A DNA stretch of 64,000 nucleotides from Ochromonas danica (lineage: Eukaryota > Sar > Chrysophyceae > Chromulinales > Chromulinaceae). The number at the start of each line of letters is the position of its first letter. The stretch's first letter is position 1. The stretch covers positions 1 through 64,000 of the forward strand of contig VKHL01000125.1 of NCBI GenBank assembly GCA_015146655.1. The letters are read 5' to 3'. The notes below the pieces were generated by a model. It did no database searches. It was given only the letters and a program-made list of their open reading frames with translations, and had not been told where the DNA came from. Made by a program: the position numbers and the translations under genes. Below are positions 1 through 12,268 of the stretch, piece after piece.

Positions 1-80
1 CATATTGCTGCTTGGAGTGGAGATTGAGTGCTCCATGTCAAAGATATCGTCATTAAAGACAAAAGATCAACAATGGACGT

Positions 81-117
81 CTGTGGTCGTTTGTCAACGA
101 CAAGTCAACGACCACAG
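81..117. repeat. 11-bp perfect inverted repeat, 15-nt spacer
   Basis: CTGTGGTCGTT at 81-91 is the exact reverse complement of AACGACCACAG at 107-117. The spacer itself contains GTCAACGAC, a partial further copy. It could fold as a small hairpin or be a dimeric protein-binding site; nothing nearby decides this. Confidence 0.6.
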
Positions 118-125
118 TGTAGAAA

Positions 126-160
126 CGCGGACACGAGTTTTGCCGCGGACACGAGTTTTG
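126..160. repeat. Tandem 17-bp direct repeat (CGCGGACACGAGTTTTG)
   Basis: Two identical copies at 126-142 and 144-160 with an 18-bp period, directly after the inverted repeat at 81-117. They are more GC-rich than their surroundings. Function unknown; a promoter element of a gene to the left of the window is one possibility. Confidence 0.65.
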
Positions 161-606
161 GCACACGCTAGATGTGGTCTAGTACATCTAGTCTAGTCTA
201 GTATGTTTGAATAGTTGTGTTTGGGTTAGACTTGATTGTTTAATTTGTTGATATGTTAGACGTTTGTTGTTGTTATACATAGATAGTAGAATTAAGCTAG
301 ATATCAAGGATCAATGATAATAGATGTCCATCTAGTAGACTAGTAGATAGAACAATTATTCGAAAGTGGAGTGAATATAGAATATGAGAATGTATTAAGT
401 TATTACAGTAGCATAGCAATTGATAATAGAATAATGACATATTAACATGTTCTGATACTATCAGTCACACTCTCCTCCAACTATAGCCATACCCATCTCA
501 TCAATATTCTAGACAAGTTCTACTCGTCCTTATAGTCTAGTTCTTTTAGAATCGGATTGTTATGACAAAGTAACAACAAACTTATGCCAACAGACAACTA
601 TCGAGA

Positions 607-3600
607 CTATGATTGTTGTTGCTGCTGTTGTTGTTCAGCTAATTCACCACGTGGTGATTGATATTCTGTTGCATAAGTCTTCACTCCAGTACGACGAGCA
701 CTCTCTGGACTATGTGCTGAAGTAACACGAGATCCACCTACACTATCAATACTATCACGAAATGACTCAGCAGAACTCAATGCACTGCGAGTGACAGGTG
801 GTAGAGTAGGTATCGTGGATACTCCTCCTCCAGCCTGTGGTCTCAAAGGTGGTTCTCCTCGAATTCCTTCTAATGGAGGTAAGGTCTCCTTAGAAATCAC
901 CTTATTACCATTATTATTCACAGGTTTACCTAATTCATCTCCTTCCAATGAATCAACAACTTCTTTTAATAGACGAATACGTAATTGATTCTTTTCTAAT
1001 AATTCTAATGGATCAACAAAATCAGGATTTTGATCTTGTGTTGCAAGATCTTCTAATGCTAAACTTTCTGCTTTCACTGCAGCAAGATGTGCATTAATCT
1101 TTGCTAATTCTTTCTTTCTTGCATGCATACCTTGTGCAAGATGACGAATACGTCCAATATCAGCTTGTACAGCAATTTTTAATTGACGATTTGCTTCACG
1201 TTGTGTATTAATCTCATTAATTAAATCCATATTTTTCATACGAATAGTATTATTGGTTGCCATATGTGACATAGAACTTGCTTCTAATGCTTTCTTTAAT
1301 TCTTGTATAGAACGTTGTAAGAATTCACGATGTCGATTATATTCATTTTCAACTTCAGGATCAATACGTGGTTTAACATTATCTAAAGATCCATATTGTT
1401 GTACAATTTTCTCTACAGCTAGTAATAAAGCTGGTGGTGTTTGAATATGATTCATAGCACCATGTACTTCACCACGACATGCTGCAATCATATTTTCTAA
1501 TAACTTGGCACGAATACGTTTACTTTTAACATCTTCTTGCATTAGATCAATTTTATTACGTAACTCACCAATTAATCCATCTAAAGCAGCATTACTTTTA
1601 TGATATTTTTCTAATTCTTCATCCATTGTTTTAATTTTTTCTCTCATTGCCATAATTTCCATTTGACGTGGTTCAATTTGTTGTTTTAATTCACGTATTT
1701 TAAAATCTAAAACAAATTTAAATTTATCTAATTCTTGATTTTTCTTTTTCAATTCATAGATACGTTTTTCTTTTTCACCAATGGAAGCATCTCTTGTTTT
1801 AATTTCTTTTTTATGTGCTGATACTTCTTTTTCTAAAATTTTAATTTGTTCATGTAATTCTTTTTCTTTTTGTTGTAATATTTTCATTTCTTCTTTTTGA
1901 TCTTCAATATCTCTTTGCATTAAAATGGATTTCTTTTTCATAATTCCATTTTCACCTTTATATTTTAATGTTGTTTCACGAGCTAAAGCAAGTTTATCTT
2001 CATATTGTCTTTTCATATTATCAATCTCTGTATCAATATCATCTTCTAATTGATTTTGTGTTTCAATTAATTCTTTTTCTTGTTCTTCTTTTTCTTCTTC
2101 TAAAGAAATACGTGCTTGACGATCTTCATCTAATTTATGTTCATAATCAGATATTAATTCTTCAACATATCTTTCATGTGTTTGTACTAATTGTTTACGT
2201 TGTTGATCAAGACGTTCTAATTGTGCATCACGATCTTTTACAAGTTTTTGATATTTATCAACCATTTCCATAATTTGTGCTTGAAAAGATGTTTCAACAT
2301 TTTGTATATTATTTTGATGCATTTCTTCCATATATTTTAATTTCTCAACAGATTCATGTTCAAAATCAACACGTACTTCATGAAGTGTTTCAAAACGTGA
2401 TTTTGCAATTTCTAATTCTTGCACAAATTTATCAGTTGTTTCTTTAATCTTTTCAGCATAATTCATATCACGTAATTTTAATTGATATTCATTATTTAAT
2501 TTCAATTCTTCAACTTTTGTCTTTAATTCTGCTACAGTAGTATTACAATCTTCTAATTCAGCACGTGTTACTAAAACTTCATCACTCCAATCTGCTACCA
2601 TTAATAAATCATTAAATGCACTTGCATTAGTACGTTGAAAACGATCTTGTCGACTTCTTAATTCCATAATACATAAACAACCTTGTTCATCTACAACAAT
2701 AAGAAAGTTTTCATCATAAGTTAACCTCATTCTTAAAATTTGTGAATTAGTACATGGATAATCATCATAATCTCCACTTAAAGGATAAAGATAAGCACGT
2801 ACAAATCCTGGTTTAGCATATTCAAAAGTAGAAGCAAAGAGTAATGACTTTGATAAGGTAATAGCAATATTAGTTAAGACTAGACCAGCATCATGAACAC
2901 GATTAGGTGCAAGATCAGGTAAGGATAACTCTCGTAATGATCGATCATTCCCTACTACTAAAACACTATTAGTAGTATTAGTCACACTAGAATACATAAC
3001 ACCTTTATTTACATATTCTCCACTACGTCTTCCACCATCTAATGTCCATAAATAGACTGCACCATCTAATCCACAAGATAATAATTGAAAACCTGATGGC
3101 ATCCAATGGATAGCACGTACTTTACTATTATGTCCACGTAAGTCAGCTATACGTTCTCCTGTATGGAAATCATATACTACTACACTATTACCATTAGCCA
3201 CAGCTAAGACATTACCTCCTGTACTAAATCGACATTCACGACATGCTTTTAATGTCACTTCCATACATAAACGTAGATCATCTACTAGAATATGATAAAC
3301 ACGTAATTTATCTGTAAACCCAACAGCACAATGTAAACCTGTAGGATGTAATGCTACACTAAACATTTCTTCTGGATAGGTTTTACTTAATTCTAATTCG
3401 TGTGTTTTAAAATTCCATAAACGTAAAGTAGAATCTTTTGAACATGTTAGAATCAATGGTTTACGTACAGCAACATCCATACCGGTAATAGGTTTAGGAC
3501 CATGGAATGGTGAAACAGCATAACGAACATGTTCTGCTGTAATATTCTGCATAAAGACAACAGGTAATTGTAAAATCTGGCCATCTGAGGTAACACCACA

Positions 3601-4855
3601 TAATTTTTCATCTTTAGGACATAATGCCATAGAAACAATTCCACCTTGACTATAATCAGTTGCTGTAATGACATTAATTAAACGAAATTGTGAATCAAAT
3701 AATGCTTGATCTTTAGATTCATCATAAGAGAAGAAAAAGAAAGTTGCTGGTGTACTACCAGCAATAAATCCACCTGTAATAGAGATTAAAGAAGTAATAG
3801 GATAGGTTGGACCTGGTGAACATGGTAACATGGTAACATATTCACCAGAACGAAATAATAAGATCTTGCCACTATCTGTACCAACTAATAAATGATCATC
3901 TGGATTTCTCATCCAACAATAAGCAGTGAAATTATTATTAGGAAGTGGATTTTCTTGTAAAGGACGAATATCCTTTTCACCAGCACGAAAGAATTTGACA
4001 CAATCTTTACCAATGACTGTCACAACAGAAGCATCCAAAGGACTAAACATACACTTATATAATGGTGAACCTGCTATAGAGACTGCTGCAGCAGACATTA
4101 GTTTAGCACGTGACCAATTCCATATCATTAATGTCCAATCTGGAGCACCACTTAATGCAACTAATAGTTGATTATCTTCACTAAATTGTAATGAGACAAT
4201 CTCTTTGGTCATTAAATCTGCAGTAACAATTGTCTTCTTTCTTCGAAAAGTTCTTAAATCAAAGATATGCATTGATGGACGTTCACCACGTTCTGCCACA
4301 GCTGCTAATCTATTATAATATAAAGAGAAAAGTCAGTCAGAAGGAAGCCAATACAACTACAGAGCAGTCAGTAGGTCAGAGTATAGCAATGCACGTAAGA
4401 CAGGAGGTTGGAATAGATAGTGCATGCAGAAAGCAGCAGCAACAGTAACAGTAACAGTGGGATAGTATAAGGAAGCGATGCAGAAAGGAAGAAGTTTCCA
4501 GCTGACAATCTAATTCAACATATGCATCATGTCTTTTTATGTTTACCTTTTGCCTGGACCGGAAGTATACGCTGTAATACAATCCGCAATTTCTGAGGAT
4601 TGTAAGAAACGTTGTCGTTTATCATTTAAACTATACAAAACAATACTTTGTCCTGAATGTCATCAAATCAACACATGTTTTATGAAGATAAGTCAATACA
4701 AGAAGGAGAGAGACAGGTGGGAGTGAGAGACATACTGACTGACCTGCAACATAAACAATAGTCTCATCATCTGTAAACGAAATATTTTCTGCGACTCCAA
4801 CATTAACACCAAAGATATATCTTAATGATAAACTTGTTGAAGATGAGGATGACAT
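607..4855 (-). CDS. CFAP57: CFAP57/WDR65-like flagellar WD-repeat coiled-coil protein
   Basis: Three-exon model: 4855-4744, 4652-4547, 4309-607 (introns 91 and 237 bp, GT-AG), giving 1306 residues, close to the length of animal CFAP57. The N-terminal two thirds of the first 650 residues form WD40 repeats (for example DSTLRLWNFKTHELE and DGAVYLWTLDGG). The rest is a long coiled coil holding family hallmarks EKRIYELKKKNQELDKFKF, LKQQIEPR and LRDMNYAEKIKE. In known systems CFAP57 is part of the regulatory apparatus of inner-arm dyneins in the axoneme. The first exon starts MSSSSSTSLSLRYIFGVNVG, matching the family start, and the joins restore the expected segment before MHIFDLRT. The tail ends in a short Gln run. 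The gene is divergent from the one starting at 5107. Identity is very sure; exon 1 is moderately sure. Confidence 0.93.
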
Positions 4856-5106
4856 CTTCTTATTTTTATTTTTTAAAAGATAGCTTGAGTGTTAGTAAAA
4901 CAGAATGATAATGTTTGTTTTGATCTTATCAACAGCAGAAGCAGTGCAGCAGTTTTTGACTTTGTCGGTCTCTCTGTTGCTGCTGTATGGGATTGTAACG
5001 GCTCATCTTGTCATTCCTGCGCAATAATACTCATCAACAGAGTTTGAAGATATGAGAGAATGATGTGTTAATAAATTGAAAAAAAGTTTCTTATTAGAAA
5101 AAAGGA
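4856..5106. promoter_or_regulatory. Divergent promoter region, CFAP57 / SAM-like gene
   Basis: About 250 bp between two divergent start codons, so it probably holds both promoters. It is AT-rich with T-runs near 4860-4875 and A-runs near 5080-5103. No TATA box or recognisable factor site stands out. Confidence 0.4.
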
Positions 5107-6959
5107 ATGGAATGGTTTGGAAAAGAAAAAGAGAAAGCAGCACTTGGGGAAGTGATTGTACGAGTTCTTTTTATGAATTTTATTCGTCGACGACCTATTC
5201 AATCTAATTCCCTCACAACAACCGCTACCACCATAACGCCAGCAATAGCAACAGCTGTTAATAACACCACCACCATCACCAACCATGCTGATGAAGTCAA
5301 TCGCAGTCACAGCAACAACAGTAATGGCAACTCTAATATAGAGCATTTTATGACAACAGAGACTCCACCAAGACACAATGAGGAGAATGACAATGAGCAA
5401 AACACTATCAACACAAACCCTCATGACGATAAAGATAATGATAATGATAATGATAGCCATAGTAATCCTGACAGCAGCATCAACAACAGCAATGTTGACT
5501 TGGACAAAGGCTATTGGGATAGTGTTTCAGGTTATCTACCAGACAAGATCCTTCTCACTGTCCCTACCATTCTCACATTTGCACAACTACGTGATCGAAT
5601 ACATGGTCTCTATGAACTTCATCATGAATGTTCTTTTATTTTAAATGGTATAATCTACCCTTGTAATGAAGTAAGAGTTCCTTCAACATGTTTTGAAAGT
5701 TTTCATCCAATAGGAGAAGATAAAGATCTCTTTCGATCTCGTCTTACCATCTCTATTGATCTCACAAGACCTATTATAGAAGATCATCTTGAAGAAGATG
5801 AACAAAAAATAGAGATCCCTATTAATAGTCAACCTGATTCTATTATTGATCAAGATGAAGAAGAATTAGAACGAGAACGTAATAAAGCAAGTCGATTTCG
5901 TGATATCTCTTTTCTCTTTAATATAAAAGAAGAAATGGAAGCTATTGGATGTTCTGCTTATATTTGTCAATTGAAAGAGAAAGGTTTCTTTCAAGAAGGA
6001 AGTCTAGCAGAACTTCAAGAAGATGTTCTAATAGAGAATGGTATCTTTATTCCTATCACACAGAGAAGACCTTTCTTACAACTTTGTCGAAGAATTCAAG
6101 AAGGATTAGCTAGGAAAGATGAAGCAGCTTATAAGCGTGTAGCGATTCATACAGGAGAGCATGATCATCGTCGTCTTTCAGCTGTGACCTCTAATAATAA
6201 CAATATTGATGACCAAAGTCATGATGAAGCGGTTGATGAAAAGAAAGGGGAAGATGTGATAGGAATATCATTGACATCAAATTTATCTAGTAAATCAAAG
6301 AAAAGGGTGATTCAACCCTCTTTAAAGCAAAAAATCAATGCCATTCAAAGGTGAGTTAATGTACTAACGCCTGTGTCATAGTGGAACATTCATTGACATA
6401 GTCTACGGATTTTCATTGTTATTTTCTAATCTGTAGGAGAATTCATCAAGAGCTAGAGCTGGATGAAGTAGCTATTACTGTGAAGAGTTGCCTTCATCCA
6501 GACTCTTCTATTGCAGAGCCTTTGCTTCCTCCACCTTCCACTTTCTGTTGCAATACTCATCGTTTACGTGTGACAAGTCATCGAGATCGTCTGAAAGCAC
6601 ATAATGTTCATTGTTTTCGATCAGAGTTGGTAGCCAAATTGAGTTGGTTGAGAGACGTGGCTGACTCATTAGCTGGACTGGAACAAATGGTGGAGATTGC
6701 ACTGAATGTGGTTCATCGAATTGGTTGGAAAGCAACGACGATTGCCGATCTCATGCTTGCTATGGAGCAAAGATGCAGAATTACTCAAGAAGAAATGAGA
6801 GCGATTGAACGATCGCTTGCCAACACATCGGGTAGAAAACAAGATCCTAATGTGTTTGTGCAAAGGCAATATTCCAAACAGAAGTTTATTGCACAATTGA
6901 TCATTTATATTGATGAAAATGACGAATATTTCTTTTTCCTGTATCATTTACCTTGTTGA
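5107..6959 (+). CDS. Orphan protein with possible ubiquitin-like and SAM-like regions
   Basis: Two exons: 5107-6350 and 6437-6959 (86-bp GT-AG intron), 588 residues. Residues 1-135 are low complexity, rich in Thr, Asn and Asp. A compact segment at about 137-215 (KILLTVPTILTFAQLRDRIH onwards) has the rhythm of a ubiquitin-like fold. At about 270-345 (MEAIGCSAYICQLKEKGFFQ, then DVLIENGIF) there is a SAM-like helical pattern. The second exon adds a helical segment with no recognised motif. An alternative start is the Met at 5173. The 3' end is uncertain: an open frame at about 7025-7341 could be a further exon, but I found no donor in a matching phase. I do not recognise the family; SAM domains usually mediate protein binding, so a scaffold role is only a guess. 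Confidence 0.7.
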
Positions 6960-7592
6960 TTTAATGTATGATAGTGATGTAATAATGACAGATGCCTTCT
7001 CTTGTCGATCCTTTTTTGACGGTCCATAGTTGTGTGCCAGTTCATTCGGTGGAGTAATGGACGTTCTACAGTATGTCGAAACTCTTCGAATAAGTGGTCT
7101 TCGTTCAGCTGAGTGGGTGATGTCTCGTGATTACGTATCTGCATATTCGTTGGCAGATGATAACGTTTGCTTATATAGAATAAATGCAACAAGTTATCAC
7201 ATGATTGCACCCTTGGCACCAGTACAAGAGAACAGCAATTTAGACAGCACAATTCTGAGTCACCTACCTATTTCAGGCGCAGACAACACATTGCAAAATG
7301 TATCATCCCGACCTTCTTGTTACTTGTTACATAACCAGTAAAAGCCTTCTGGTGACGAGACGTGGGATTTAATTATTAGTCTAATTGGTTAGAATGAGTG
7401 AGTTGGGTAAGTTCATTTAACTTAACACCGACAACCCGGTTCAGGGCTTGGTATACGTTCTTCCAACTTCGACTTGATCTCTGCTGATAATAATAATAAT
7501 AAACAAATAAAATAAATAAACCTTCTAGAAGCTATTAAACCATATCTAGATATCATAACATATCTCTATATTCTCTAAAAGGTTTTATAGTA
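6960..7592. other. Intergenic region, possible extra 3' exon
   Basis: The stretch holds an open frame on + (about 7025-7341, reached from the AG at 7023) that could be a terminal exon of the upstream gene, but support is weak. From 7480 to 7592 the sequence is very AT-rich (AATAAT/AATAAA steps) and leads into the start codon at 7593. Confidence 0.4.
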
Positions 7593-10531
7593 ATGATACA
7601 GAATAATAAGCTATGGATTGTTCTTGTTCTTCTAGTCCAATTCAATTATTTTGCAACAACATTCTCATATGAAAGAGCATTTTCGTATCAATCTAAACCA
7701 CATTGGTTGAGAAAAGAGAACTTCTTGCAACAGGAGCTACGACAACGACTAACACAACGGGATCGTAGTGCATTATCGTTATTGTACAGCACGATTAGCA
7801 ACACTGGTAGTAGTACTGCTACGACAATCCCTTCCGCTGCAACAACAGGAAATACTAACACAATTGATAAGGATGCACTCTTATTATCCAATCCATCTGT
7901 TTGGAAAGGATTGACTTCTGCTAAGCATGAGATTAAAGATGCATTAAATGAGATTTCTAATCAATTGGCAGATATAACATCTACTACAACTTTTCAACCT
8001 GATTTTGCAATCTTCTTCATTAGCTCCGTCTATGAATCATATAAAGGTCAAGAAACATGTAATCTTGAAGGATTGATACATGAAAAGTTTCCACAAGTGG
8101 ATAAGATTCTAGGATGTACGACAAACTCTGTCGTGGGAGTGATTGATGGCAAGCCAGCAGAGATTGAAGCTCGTGCTGGCTTGACAATGGTCTTCTTGGA
8201 TTCCAAACAAGCTGGACTCAATGTTAATGTCTTTCAGTTAACAACTGATGGTGTCATTGACTATATTAACTCGAATCAAACATTATCATCCAACGAACAT
8301 AAGGAAGGAGGGTTGGCCATGATCTTTTCCACAGAAAGTGAGAAGAAGAGATTATCTAGATTGGCTGGAGAAATGAGTAGAAAAGAAAGCTGGAAAGTTA
8401 TAGGAGGAGTTGCTTCTACTGTGAGTGCTTTACAAGGACCTAAAGTATATTATCAAGCAAGCCAGACAGAGGGGATGCAACGCTTGTTAGATGGCTTAAT
8501 AGGCGTGACCTTGGAAGGGAATATTGATATTCATGGTTATATTGCTTCTTCTATCACACCTATTGGTCCAACTTATAAGATAACTACCAGAGAAGGTCAG
8601 ACCCTAAAGTTCATTGAAGAAGAAAGGTCAGACGGAGAACAAAGTGAGGCAAGAGTGCCCCTGGAAGAATTGGACAAATTGTTGGCCATTCTCCCTGTTG
8701 AACATGCTGCAGCCTTGAAGAGAGAATTGATTATTGTGGTTTGGCCTTCTAATGAAAAGGATAGCAAAAGGGTTATTTATGGTCAAAGGCCAGTAGCCTT
8801 CGATCAGTATGCAGGTAGCATTACTCTACCATCTTTGACTGGTGGGAAACAACTACAAGACGGTGATGAGCTAACAATGCAATTTGCTATTCGAGATTCC
8901 TTGAAAGCTAAAACAGCTTTGGAAGATGTTCTGAAAGCTCTAAAGAGTAATATTGATCATCTTCAGAGCTGTGGAAGTGTACCTCAGGTTATTCTTTCCT
9001 TAAGTAATCTTGAAAGAGGTGTAAAGACTTTCCGCTATCAAAGCTGGGAAACAATGCGCTTGCAAGAAACTCTTGCCAGCAGTACTGCTAATGCGGATAT
9101 TCCTTTGACGGGATTCTTTGCGGATTCGTCATTTTGCTCCATTAATGTCTTAGCTGGAGCAAGCAATGATGTCCAAGATGTTGATCGAATTGCTGTCCTG
9201 TAAGGATTTTGCTCTCTTTTGTTCTGAATGTATGATGATAACTCTTCTTGTTTGTTATGTTGGACAGAGATACAGATGCGCTAATCACTGTTCTTACTTC
9301 AAATCCGAAGACTTCTCTATCAGAGTTAATCTCACCTGCACAACTAATCCATGAAGAACTGAAAGGACAATTGGTTTCCAGCTTAGATATATTGACTCCG
9401 GTTGAGAAACTTGCACACGATGACGAGCAGGATCGCATTATTGTTTCAAAGCGTGATCCTGAAAGTGCTCATGCTTTGAAAGTTGGATCCATGATGGATT
9501 TCTTGGTTCCTGACAAAGTACCCCAACCACGTAATATCTTGGAAGCTCTAGTTTGGGAGAGAGAAAAAGAAGTGGATCGTCAACGTGAACGATTTGCCAC
9601 CGCACGAGCTTTAAGTATGGTCAAAGGTGCTGAAAAAACACTCCCGCCAAGGAATCTGCTGAAGGTTGTTAGTGAGATGCGACAGCAATCAGAGCATCCT
9701 GTATTGATAGTAGAGCTGCTGCGTGCAAGCTTGCATAATGGGGAGCATCTTGTGGATATTTCTAATCCTCAAGCTTCAGCCACATGGTTGACGAAGAAGG
9801 TCGATGAATTGGCTTCACTAAATGACCTACCTATAGCTGCTGTTGCTTGCAATGCGGATGGTAGTTGTTTTAAAGGACAGTTCGAAGATATCGAAACCTT
9901 GAGGGGAATCTCCTCATTTAAGCAGCCAATAATTTGCAATGATTTTGTCCAATTTGCTTACCAGATCTTTCGGGCAAGAACGCATGGAGCAGATGCGATC
10001 AGGTTATGGGCTCCTTCTTTAACAGCACATGAGATGGCTTACCTGGCGAAGTCGGCTAAGGTGCTGAATATGGCGAGCATCGTCGTAGTGGCATCTGTTG
10101 AGCAAGCAATTGATGTGTTGACCAACGTTCCTCAAATTGATGCAATCAGCTTTTCAAATCGTAATATGAAGCTCTGGAAGGTGAGGCAAATTATCGTTTA
10201 ACGATGAGTGCGTTATTCTCATTACCATTCTCGAATAGATTGATCATGGGAAAGCAAACAGAATTTTGTCCAATGATAAGGTACGTCAACTCACAGCTGA
10301 AAGAAGGTCCAAAGGAGACTTCTTGGTTATGGTGGAAGGATTCAGTGATCGCCAGGACCTCATTGAGGCTTCCCAACAAGGTTAGTGTGTCTCTTAATTT
10401 GTGCAACTTTATTTGAATACTTATACTGGTTGGTGGTTGCAGGTGTGGATGCCATTTACATGGGAGAGGAGTTGGTTTATAGCCCAGAGTCCCGTTTAGA
10501 TGTCACGTTAAAGAAGTGGTGGCCTTTCTAA
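7593..10531 (+). CDS. FIST sensor domain fused to a degenerate IGPS-like barrel
   Basis: Four exons: 7593-9199, 9268-10180, 10239-10380, 10443-10531; 916 residues. It opens with a hydrophobic signal (KLWIVLVLLVQFNYFATTF) followed by an aromatic residue after Thr-Thr, as in plastid-targeted proteins of this lineage, so plastid import is possible. Residues about 130-535 match the FIST N and C domains (GCTTNSVVGVIDG, then GFFADSSFCSINVLAGASN), known in bacteria as small-ligand sensory modules. Residues about 620-916 match indole-3-glycerol-phosphate synthase (TrpC): FKGQFEDIETLR, QIFRARTHGADAIRLW, and a closing GVDAIYMGEEL. The catalytic Lys positions are changed: Leu687 in VELLRAS (family EVKRAS) and Asn760 in CNDF (family RKDF); Glu685 and Ser690 remain. 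The TrpC reaction is therefore doubtful; a binding or regulatory role is my inference. Confidence 0.85.
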
Positions 10532-10655
10532 ATGATTGTCAGGCATAAACCAGGCCTAGTAAGATAAGAATTTTTTGAGGCATTTACAGAGGAAATTTCA
10601 TGCATTTAGAGAGAGTTCATGCACTTATAAATCGATACTTTAAACATACTGACGG

Positions 10656-11595
10656 TTAGGAAGATGAAGCAGGCGGTCGCGCTTCCTGCTGTTGATTACT
10701 TATTGTTTGCGCTTGAAGTGGGCTGATTGTCTCTGGTTCAGCCTTGCCATGCAATCGAGCCAAACAGAAGGCTATGACATACTCTTCTACTGAAGCTGGA
10801 CGTTGAGCTTTGACAGCTTTCCTTAACTCCTATCAAGAAATGGCATGACAAAAGCATGTCAACAACAGTTTAACAAATTTTATATCAAAGCTTCAACAAC
10901 CATACCTTGAAGAAAGGCTCCACAGTCTTTGATGACCATGTTTGATAAGCCGCTATATTCATATCCTGCCGTATCACAGGAACATCTGTTTGTTCAGCTT
11001 TATCTTCTTTATCAAAGTAAACTTCTGGATGTAAGTCTTGATCAGGAGCGAATTGTGTAGAGAGGTAGAAAGAAGACAATAAAGGAGGTGGTGGTGGCAT
11101 GGAAGGTAGTTTCTTTCTTCGTGGACTTAATGTCGTATTATTCAATGTTCTAGGAGATGATAACGCATATAAATCTCTCTTAGCTTGTTCTTCTAGTTGT
11201 CTAGCATTATTAGCAAGAAGTAACTTAGCAGATATTCTCTTACTCTCTGTAGGATAGTCAATCATCATCTTTGATGTTGTTAGCTTTGATCGAGAACGAT
11301 TATTTGGACTATTATTATTACTATTATTATTAATTCTCACTCTCATCTCTCTCTTATTCTTATTCTTTAACAAGGTATCAATAGGACGAGGTTGTATTGT
11401 AAAACCTGCTGAATTAGGAGGTGTAAGATGATCTAATCGAAAAGGAAAATGTTCCGCTCGTAATCGTAATCCATCATCATCAGCTAATTGACGGGAATCA
11501 AGTATGATATCCTCATAGGCAGAGGGAGTCATCCTATTAGAAGAAGGAGGAAGAGAGGAATCTTCTTTCAGTTTTAGTATCTTCTTTGTCTTCAT
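10656..11595 (-). CDS. Putative docking protein with C-terminal DPY30/RIIa-like helices
   Basis: Two exons: 11595-10906 and 10829-10656 (76-bp intron), 287 residues. The first 200 residues are basic and disordered, with Asn, Ser and Pro runs (LPSMPPPPPLL). The C-terminal 70 residues are better ordered: PEVYFDKEDKAEQ, then TVEPFFKELRKAVKAQRPAS followed by VEEYVIAFCLARLHG. That last part, which only appears when the second exon is joined, resembles the short DPY30/RII-alpha dimerisation helices found in many flagellar scaffold proteins. This similarity is by eye and weak. It shares a 260-bp promoter region with the divergent MMADHC gene. Exon structure is well supported; function is not. Confidence 0.7.
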
Positions 11596-11855
11596 ATCTT
11601 TCAGTTTTCCTTTTTTTTCTTTTTTCTTCTCCTTTACCTTTCAGCTGCTTGGCCATGAAACGGTCTGATCTCGCCTGCTGTTGTTGAGTTAAACAACGCG
11701 TTCATAGAATCGCGTTTCACTCTCCCAGACGCAATCAAGGCTAAACAACGCGTTGTTGAGATGGAAAGGCGCGTTTCTCTCTCCCAGTGTGTGTGAATCG
11801 AATCACTTCGTCACATCGACCGCCAGTCAGTCACAAATCGAACGAAAGAGATATC
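11596..11855. promoter_or_regulatory. Divergent promoter region with duplicated CG-rich element
   Basis: The region between divergent starts holds an imperfect direct repeat: 11690-11728 and 11742-11787 share TAAACAACGCGTT at the left, CGCGTTTC in the middle and TCTCCCAG at the right. The second copy includes a perfect 14-bp palindrome AACAACGCGTTGTT at 11744-11757. This may be a shared control element for the two genes. Confidence 0.45.
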
Positions 11856-12227
11856 ATGGCCGTAAATAGAAGAGAAAAATCAAAGACTTTATGGGGTCCT
11901 CAGATGTTATCTTGTGAAGAGGATAGTCTGGGTGTGGGAGAGATTCAAGTTTCAGCTCATTTAGTGGTATCAAAGTCCCTTATCGAAGATATTGCCCATG
12001 TCTTCCCAGATCGTACTATCGATCATCCTGTAGTCATCACTACAATGCAACATGCAAAGATGGAGCTTGTTCAATTAGGTCAGGAAGTTGATGCTGAGAA
12101 GGACTTCCTCTTGGAGAGAGTAAGAATTGACATCCCTGCTTTCTTGTCTGTGTGTGTCTATGATGTGTATGTGTGTGAATGTATGTGCGTATTGTGTGTG
12201 TATGTGTGTGTGTGTGTGTGTGTGCGT

Positions 12228-12268
<41 letters not shown>

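Larger units (their letters stand above)
1..606. other. Intergenic region at left edge
   Basis: No supportable coding region. The stretch downstream of the CFAP57 stop codon is AT-rich with many TCTAG/CTAGA steps around 175-200 and 295-350. It holds the small inverted and direct repeats listed separately at 81-117 and 126-160. The only open frame (5-196) is short, repetitive and shows no protein-like features. Confidence 0.6.

Noticed and set aside
4529-4726. Plus-strand frame of 65 codons
   Set aside because: It is antisense to the second exon of CFAP57, whose joins on both sides are in frame and match the family.
5068-5460. Minus-strand frame of 130 codons with hydrophobic stretches
   Set aside because: It is the antisense of the Asn/Thr/Asp-rich start of the gene at 5107 and extends into the divergent promoter; composition reflects the repeats.
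7025-7341. Possible terminal exon of the SAM-like gene
   Set aside because: Acceptor AG at 7023 is plausible and the frame is open for about 105 codons, but no GT donor in the upstream exon is in the phase needed, so it was not added to the model.
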